The notes under the pieces were generated by a model. It saw only the letters and a list, made by a program, of their open reading frames with translations. It was not told where the DNA came from and ran no database searches. Made by a program: the position numbers and the translations under genes. This document shows, in pieces, positions 15,946-24,900 of a stretch of DNA of 27,755 nt. Origin of the DNA: an uncultured Chlorobiaceae bacterium (GTDB lineage Bacteria; Bacteroidota; Chlorobiia; Chlorobiales; Chlorobiaceae); assembly GCA_903917955.1 (NCBI GenBank), contig CAIXCO010000246.1:1-27755 (forward strand), in the 5' to 3' direction. Position 1 is the first letter of the stretch. Each line of letters opens with the position of its first letter.

Positions 15946-18900
15946 GATCTTTCAGTTTCGAATAGTGCAACGGCCGATCAGGAGGATTTCTGGATCGCTT
16001 CGGAAATCGGGTTGGCTCCGGTGGCGTCCCACATTGTGCGTTTTCTGCGTGTTCACGGCAAGCCGTATTCTCAAGTTGCATGGCAATCTGCCTGGACCAG
16101 ACTGCTTGATCGCCATGCCGCACTGCGCACGGCGTTTTATGAAGACGAAAAGAAGAGGATTCGATGGAAAAATGTTTCGTCCGGTGAGCTCTCCCGCCAT
16201 GCAGTTCTGCGCCTGGATCATTGCTGTTCCATGGAGGAAGCCCGCAGCATCGCCGCCCACTGGAGAAACGAAAGGGTTTTGCTTACCGATCCCCCGCTTG
16301 CCCGGGCAGGCATTGTCCGAATTGATGAGGGGAATGAAACTCTGTTCTGGTTTGTGCTCCATCACTCCCTTGTGGACGGGATATCGGCCCGACTGATACA
16401 GGATGATCTGCTTGCCCTGCTTGACGGCAGGCAATTGCCTCCGGCACCAAACGGCGTCGCCATGGCCAGCAGCGCCGAACAGCACTACCTCAACTCCAAA
16501 CGGGCTGAACATGACCGCAGGTTCTGGATGAGATGCTTTGATACTTTGGCTGCTCGCGGAAGCGAAGCTTTCAGCGAATATGTAAGAGATCGCCAGCGCC
16601 CTTCATTGCCCGGCAAACAAGGTTCTGAGCCGCTTGTCGAACAACTTGACGGCTCGACGGTTCATACGCTTGGCCTTTTGGCAAAAAGCTGTGGAATCGG
16701 ACTGCACGCTCTACTCCTTGCCATTCTTGCATCAGAAATCCGAAGACGCAGCGGACTAAGTGATATTATGGTCGGAAGCGGCATAACCATTCGCCCGGCA
16801 GGAGGAGAACGTGCTGTCGGACATTTCGTCAACCTTCTTCCCGTTATTCTGTTGAAGGATGGTGACCTCCCCTTCTCGGAGCATCTGCGCAACACCCAGT
16901 CAGCTCTTACCGAAACGGTTGAACATGCAGCATATCCTTCAGGGATGCTCTACCGCGAGTTCCGGCAGCGCCATCCCGACCTTCGTCCACGAGCCCGCAC
17001 CTCACTTTTCGACATTGCCCTGACAGCGATTCCTTCCCGAACCATCAGTGACCCGCAGAGCGAACTCACTCTGGAACCACTTTCCCTTTCCGGAGAACTT
17101 GAGCACCCCGCTGCCGGTCTCGATCTTTCGTTCAGTCATGAGCCCTTTTCTGACAGCGGCGGAGGGTTGAATTTGCTTTTAAGCTGGAATTCCGATGTGT
17201 GTTCAATCGAGAGTGCCCGCGCATGGCTCTCTTCGTTCGCCGCATGGGCTCGATGGCTGGCCGAAGAACCTGAAAGAATCCATCAACCTCTTCCTCCGTT
17301 GCATCCCTCTGAAATGGAGCTTCTGCAGAAATGGGAAGAGGGAAAAAAAGAGCTGCGCCCCGATCAACGCGGCCACGAAATGTTCGAAGCGATCGCTGAC
17401 CAGTATCCAAATCGACCTGCACTCATCAGCCGGGAGCACTCCGCAACCTTTCGCCAGATCGATTCGCTTGCAAACGGCATTGCTGTCTGCCTCATGGATC
17501 ACGGAGTTGTTCGCGGAACTACTGTTGGAGTGCTTGCTTCAGGCCCCGAAAATCTTCCCGCCACAGTGCTCGCAATATGGAAAGCAGGGGGAGCCTACCT
17601 GCCTCTTGCCTTCGATATCCCGGCAGCTCGACTGGCCTCAATAGCTAAAGATGCCGGAGCAAAACACCTCATCGTCCTTGACAGGCTCACACCTCCCCGG
17701 CTTCTATGCAGCGAGGTAGAGAGCATCATCTTTCCGGAAGAGTGCTCCGTATCCGGGCTGCGCCCAAAGAGGAATGGATCAACGGATGATATCGCCTACA
17801 TCATCTATACATCAGGAACAACCGGCACTCCAAAGGGCGTTCCTGTAACACATTCAGCCTATATCAATACAATACTTGGAGTTGCAGACCGAATAGGACT
17901 TCGTGACAGTGACCGTATTGCCCTGGTTTCGACCATCAGTTTTGATGCCTCCCTCTGGGAGATTGGTCACGGGCTCTTGAACGGGATTACCCTGGTACCG
18001 ATATCGCCCTCCCTTCGCGAAGACCCTTGGCAGATGAAGCCATACTACCAGGAACTCGGTGTCACCATTGCCTTCCATACACCATCATATCTAAGAGTAA
18101 GCGAAAAAATTCCTTTCGAGGGGTTGCGACTTCTGCTCACGGGAGGAGAAGCGCCAAACCATCAGGATGTCAGCCTGTACGCCGACCAGCTCGCATTCTG
18201 GAACTTTTATGGTCCGACCGAAGCGACCATTGTGGTTTCAGGCGGACTCATGATGAGTGATCACGATCCGGAAAAGCCCCTTCATGTAGGCTCTCCGCTG
18301 CCCAACATGAGAATTTCAATCCGCCGTGATGACGGCTCACCCGTCCCGCCTTGCGTAAAGGGGGAACTCTGGCTCGGAGGGATGGGAATTGCACACGGAT
18401 ATCTCAACCAGCCTGAACAGTATGCCCGACACTTTGTTGATACACCTGAAGGGCTTTTCTACCGATCCGGAGACTATGGCCGCTGGAATACAGAGGGTCA
18501 AGTCGAGATCACCGGACGAATTGATCAACAGATCAAATTGAACGGTCAGCGCGTTGAACTGGGTGAAATTGAACAGATGCTCTGCAAGCATCCTTCCGTT
18601 GTCAATGCCGCAGTACTTGCCGATGAGCTTCAGAACGGAGTCAAGGTACTCAGGGCTTTTGTTCAACCTGAAAACATGGCTTCGTTTTCCCAGGTTCATC
18701 TTCTGGAATTTCTTACCCTGCACCTCTCTCCACACATGGTTCCGGCATCCATCATGCCAATTGCAGTAATCCCTCTTACCCCTTCAGGAAAAGTTGACCG
18801 GGAGGTACTGTTCAACTATGCGAAAGAACTTCAGAAAGAGACTGACCGCCAAATGCCCCTGAATCCGCTTGAAAAGCGGGTTGCCGACATCTGGGCTGAT

Positions 18901-21900
18901 GTGCTCTGCCAAACTGTTGAGCGCAACGACAATTTCTTTGCACTCGGAGGCAACAGTCTGCTCGCCGTAACGCTGGCACATCGTGTGAGCGAAACTCTTC
19001 GTCGACCGATATCAGCACGCACGCTCTTCGCATCTCCGACACTATCGGCATTTGTTGAAAAAATCAGTTCCTTGGTCTCGATATCCCTCCAGGAAACCAT
19101 CGAGCAGGAAACTGATCTTGCCTCAGAAGGAGAAAAGGAGTTCTGGATTGCAGAGTCGGCCGGTCTTGACACACGGAACTTCATTATTCCGGTACACTAT
19201 CTCATCAATCAGGAGGTGACGGTCGATCGCCTGCAGGATGCATGGGGAATCCTTGTAAAGCGCCATGAAGGTTTACGCACCTTTTTTGAAGATGATGAAT
19301 CAGGGATGTTGAGACGGCGATTAGCGCTAAAAATCGACTGGACGCTTGAATCATCAGTTGCATACTCAACTGTCGATGCCATTGACTTGATAAGGAATCG
19401 CCAGTTCTCCTCCCTCTCGATGAGTGCAGCACCGCTCTGGCGGGCAGGTATCGTTGAGGCAGAACAGAAAAAAAAACGTTTTTTCTGGCTGGCCCTTCAT
19501 CATTCGATTGGTGATGGACAATCAATTGGAACACTTTTCAATGAACTTGCCATTCTGCTTGACGGAGATGTGCTCTCCCCTCTCTGTCCTTGCGGAATGG
19601 TATTTGCTTCCCGCGAGCAAGCCTACTTTGCCTCCAATGAAGCTCGGCGTGACGGCCGCTACTGGGAAACCCTGCTGAACCGGGTACCGGATTCCGCCTT
19701 TGAAGAGTGGCCTCTTGATATGGCACGTTCATCGAGGAGCGCACCAGGAAGTCATCGTTTTGAACTGTTGCTTGATGGCCGAACGGCAGAGAGCCTCAAA
19801 ACCCTTGCACGTATTCACCATTCGACTCTCCATTCACTGATACTGACGCTTCTGGCTTTGGAAGCAGGCCGACGCACCACCCGGCGCACTATCATGATCG
19901 GTACCACTGCCTCCGTCAGGGAGAGTGCATCCGACTTTCAAATAATCGGCTACGGCGTAAACATGCTGCCACTGCATCTTAATCCTGAACGCCACCGCAC
20001 GTTCGGGGAGCTTCTGCAATCGACACAACAAAGCCTTGCCGAGGCACTGCAACATGCACGCCTGCCCTTTTCCAATATTTACCGTTCGTCCTGGAATAAA
20101 CGTCCTGAGCTGCGCAATCCTCTGCGCTATCCACTTTTCGACATTGCCGTAACAGAAAATCCCGGAGGCCGCAAAGATGGTGCCGCCCGTTTCTTCACAA
20201 GCGCCAAAAGGACTATTGGCCCCATAAGCTACGAATCCACCTGCGCATCTCCTGGCCAGGACATGGTACTCATCCACGAAAACCTCCAGGACGGGGAACT
20301 CCTTCTACAATGGCATGTCAATGCAGCAATTTACACAGAACAAACAGCCCGGCTCTGGCTGGAATCACTGAAGGGATGGGCTCATTGGCTTGCAGAAAAA
20401 CCTGAACATGCTGCAGAACCGCTTCCGGATCTCCTGCCGGAAGAAGAAAGGATCCTTTCCTCGTGGCAGCAAGGTGAGATCGTAGAACGACCACCTCTGC
20501 GTTTTCACGAACTCTTTGAAAGAATTGCTGACCGGCCGGATCAGGCTGACAGGCCTGCAGTAATAACGCCTGACAGCAGACTCTCCTACCGTTGTCTTAA
20601 TGAGGAGGCTAACGCCATTGCGCACGCTCTGTTGCAGCAAGGAGCCGCCCGTGGCAGTGTTGTCGCTGTTCTTGCCGGCCGGTCATCGCAGCTTCCTGCA
20701 GCACTATTGGGCATCTGGAAATCAGGCGCCACCTATCTGCCTCTATCAATGGAGCTTCCCGCGGAACGAATGAGTTTTATGACCGGTGACGCTGAAGTAT
20801 CCCACCTCATCGTCCTTGACGGCATTGCCGTACCCGAAGAGCTTGACCGCATCGTTTCCAACCCGCTGCGGCCGGAAGAATTGTCGGAACCGTTTCGGCA
20901 GCAATACTCAAAAAGAGCCCTTAGCGACGGACAACCCGACGATATCGCCTATATTCTTTACACGTCAGGCTCCACCGGCAAGCCGAAAGGCACATTGATT
21001 GCTCACGACAGCCTGGTAAACATGGTGCTTGGCGCCGCCAAGGTACTGGATTTCCATGCCGATGACCGCTCTCTTTTGTTCGCATCCCCATCATTCGACG
21101 TTTCCCTGTCCGACATCGGGGTGCCGCTCGCCTCTGGCGCGGCAATATGCCCTGTGCCGAAACACATTATTGAGTCGCCAAAACGGTTTCTTGATTTCCT
21201 GCAAGAACTGCGTATCACCGTGGCCGACATTACACCGACCTATCTCGGACTCCTGGAAGGGGTAAAACTTCCAGCATCTCTGCGTGCTCTGGTCACAGGA
21301 GGCGAAACTCCGTCTGCGGAAGATGTTAAAAGGTACGCCCCGCATCTGAACTATTTCAACGCCTACGGCCCTACTGAGAACACCATTACCAGCACAATGG
21401 GCATCCTGAAAGTTGATGAACGACGTTTTTTCACTGCAGGCAGACCGCTGCCGAATACCAGCGTCTATATCTGCAATGATGAAGGCCATACACTGGCACC
21501 GGGAGTAACCGGAGAAATCTGGCTGGGAGGAGTCGGCATCAGTCAGGGTTATTTGAATCGCCCCGAACTCACTGCGGCAAGTTTCATGGAGAGCACCCAT
21601 GGCCGTCGCTACCGGACCGGCGATCTTGGCCGCTGGCATGCGAACGGAACTCTTGAAATCATCGGCCGCATTGACGATCAGGTGAAGATGAACGGAATCC
21701 GAATCGAATTAGGCGAAATAGAATATGCATTGACTTCGCACCCGGCAATCTCGCAGGCAGTGGTTCTTCTTGACGAACAGCGTGGAGGTGCAAAGAGTTT
21801 GTGGGGTGTTGTCCGCTTCAAACCGGGAGAGCAAATACCTGAAATGGAAGAATGGAAAAGCTTTTTGATGGAACGGCTGCCCTCGCACATGATTCCGTCT

Positions 21901-24900
21901 GGAGTGATTTCGGTACCATCCATTCCCTTGATGGTTTCAGGAAAGGTTGATCGGGCGGCCCTTCTTGCTTTACTCAATGTTCATCCATCAAGCACGGGGC
22001 TGACTCCTCCACAGGATGAGCTGGAGCAATACATTGCCGGGATATGGGCCGAACTGTTGGAACGAAGTCCTATACACCGCGAAGACAATTTTTTTGCACT
22101 GGGCGGTCACAGCCTGCTGGCGATTGCTGTTGCCCATCGTCTCGAAAAGAAACTTGGTCACGAGGTCCCCGCCCGTGAACTTTTTGCCGAACCGACTCTC
22201 GCGGGGTTTTCTGAAAGAGTTCGTGAACTGCAGACCGAAGAGAGTGTCGATGACCTGCTCTCTGATCTTGCAACAGAAGGAGAGCGTGAGTTCTGGACAG
22301 CCGAGCAGGCAGGCTTCGAAACCAGCGGTTTCAATATTCCCCTCACGCTTCTGTTGCACGGCGAAGTTCCTGCGGCAGAACGCTGGAAAGAGGCGTGGAA
22401 TACCATAATCTATCGACATGATGCCCTGCGTACAGGATTTTGCGAAGATGGAACCGGTATCCTGCGGCGGGTAGTTGCAGAGCACGTTGATACAACTCTG
22501 GAATATCAGTTCGCCCCCTCTTTCGATGAGGCGCTTTCCAGGATCAACAGACGCCAGAGGGAACCCTTTTGCATGAGCAACCCGGGTCTATGGCGTGCCG
22601 GATTGACCGGAATAACCGAAAGCAGTCAGACCATTTTCTGGTTTGTCTTACATCATGCTGTCGGAGACGGACTTTCGCTTGGCATCCTCATTGAAGAACT
22701 CTCGGCACTGCTCAGAGGCGCTCTTCTCGCTCCGCTTAACTTCCATTTCAACCGGTCAGCAGCTCGTGAAGCGGCCTATCTGGGAAGCAAAACTGCACAA
22801 CTTGATGCCCAATACTGGCAGTTACTCCTCAGCGAACTTGTCAAAAGCTCCCCTGACGCCCTTGATGAATGGCCTCTCGACAAATTGCGTCCAATCGCGC
22901 GATCCGTTTCCTCTCCCGGAAGTCATTGCTTCCGTACCCGTCTCGATCCTGCAACAGCCAATGTGCTGCGATCCCTTGCAAAAAAAAACAAGGCAACGCT
23001 CCATGCCCTGATGCTCACACTCCTCGGACTTGAAGTGCGACGCCGCACCGCTCGAACCCGCTTTCTGCTTGGCACAGCCGCCTCTGTCCGGCAGTCTGAT
23101 GCAGAAATGCGCGTCATCGGTTACTTTATCAACATGCTCCCTCTTGCGTGCCATTCGCCTGAGTCAGCCACAATCGATGCTGCGCTGCAAAACATGCAGC
23201 AGCATCTGGCAGAAGCCCTTCAGCACTCAAAATACCCTTTTGCCCGCATCTACCGTGATTTTCGCCGGCAGCGACAGCAGGCTGAGCATCCGGGGCGATA
23301 TCCGCTCTTTGATATTGCCGTTACTGAAAATCCGGCGTTTACGGTCACCGCTGAAACGAATCCCGGTTTCAGCGCAGCCTCGGCTCCTCCTGAGCCCGAC
23401 ATTACAAGCTACGAACTGAGACGAAATGCACCAGCACAGGATATGGTGCTGGTGCACGAGGGGACGGGTGATGGAGGGCTTGTTATCACCTGGTATGTCA
23501 ATGCCGCACTGTACACAAAGGATACGGCCCTTACATGGTTCGATGCACTGATCGGCTGGATGCGTTTTTTCAGCAAAAACCCGAACCAATCGGCACTTCC
23601 TCCTCCTCTGCTGCTCCCTGAAGAGGAAAAGCAGCTTGAGTGCTGGCAGAAAGGTCCGCTCCGCACCTGGCCGGTCAGCACCTTTCCAGAACTCTTTGAG
23701 CGGATTGCCTCTCTCTATCCAAACAGGCCAGCATTGATCACCGAAAATAGTGTGCAGAGCTTTGAAATGATCAACAAACGCTCTGATGCCCTGGCTCGTG
23801 CCATACTGAAACTTGATGTGCACCGCGGTGAAACCGTCGGAGTTCTGACGGAACGCTCCGCTTCACTTCCTGAAACGGTGCTTGCTGTCTGGAAAGCTGG
23901 CGCATGCTATCTTCCGCTGACAGCCGATCTGCCTGCTGAACGGCTCGCATTCATGGCCAGGGACAGCTCGCTTCGCAACATCATTGCTCTGGACGCTCTG
24001 GCCGTTCCACCGCAGCTCTGCAGTGATGAAATCAACATCCTGCGCCCTGAAGAGCTACTCGCCGAGACTGTCGATTTACCGGTTATCGATACAGCAATTA
24101 CCCCTGACGATCCGGCCTATATCATCTATACATCAGGTTCCACAGGTCTTCCCAAGGGGGTCGTACTCTCCCATAAAGGAGTGCTCAATCTCGGTCTGGG
24201 CGAAGCTGAAATCTTTGCTCTCCGAACCGATGACCGGGTAATGCAGATCTCTTCACCATCATTCGACTTGTGGATCAGCGATCTGGCCAGAACATGGTCC
24301 GCCAGTGCGGCACTGGTTCCTGTCAGGCGACAAGAGATGAACGATATCTCAGGAATGCAGAAGCTGATTCTTCAACGGGGGATCACTATCGCCACGATGT
24401 CACCCTCCTATCTTCGCCTGTTTGAACAGGCAGATTTTCCTACTCTGCGGTTGATCATGACGGTCGGAGAACCGCCCGTTGCCGATGATTTCCGCTATTA
24501 CGCGGCAAGGCTTTCATACCTGAATGGTTATGGTCCCACCGAGAATACAGCGGCTACTTCAGTTGGCCGAATTCTTCATGATACAGAGCAGATCCACGCC
24601 GGTCGTCCTCTTGCCAACACCACCGTTTATGTCGTCAATGAAAACGGCAAGCCGTGTCCGCCAGGCGTCACTGGCGAAATATGGGTTGGCGGTTCAAGAG
24701 TGGCCATTGGCTACCTGAATCGACCGGATCTGACCAAGGCTGCATTTGTCTATCGCAACGGCGAAAGGCTTTACAGAACCGGTGATCTCGGACGATGGCT
24801 CCGGACAGGTGACCTTCAAATTCTCGGCAGATCGGATACACAGGTAAAATTGCACGGCCAACGTGTCGAACTGGGCGAAATTGAGCATCGTCTTGTATCC

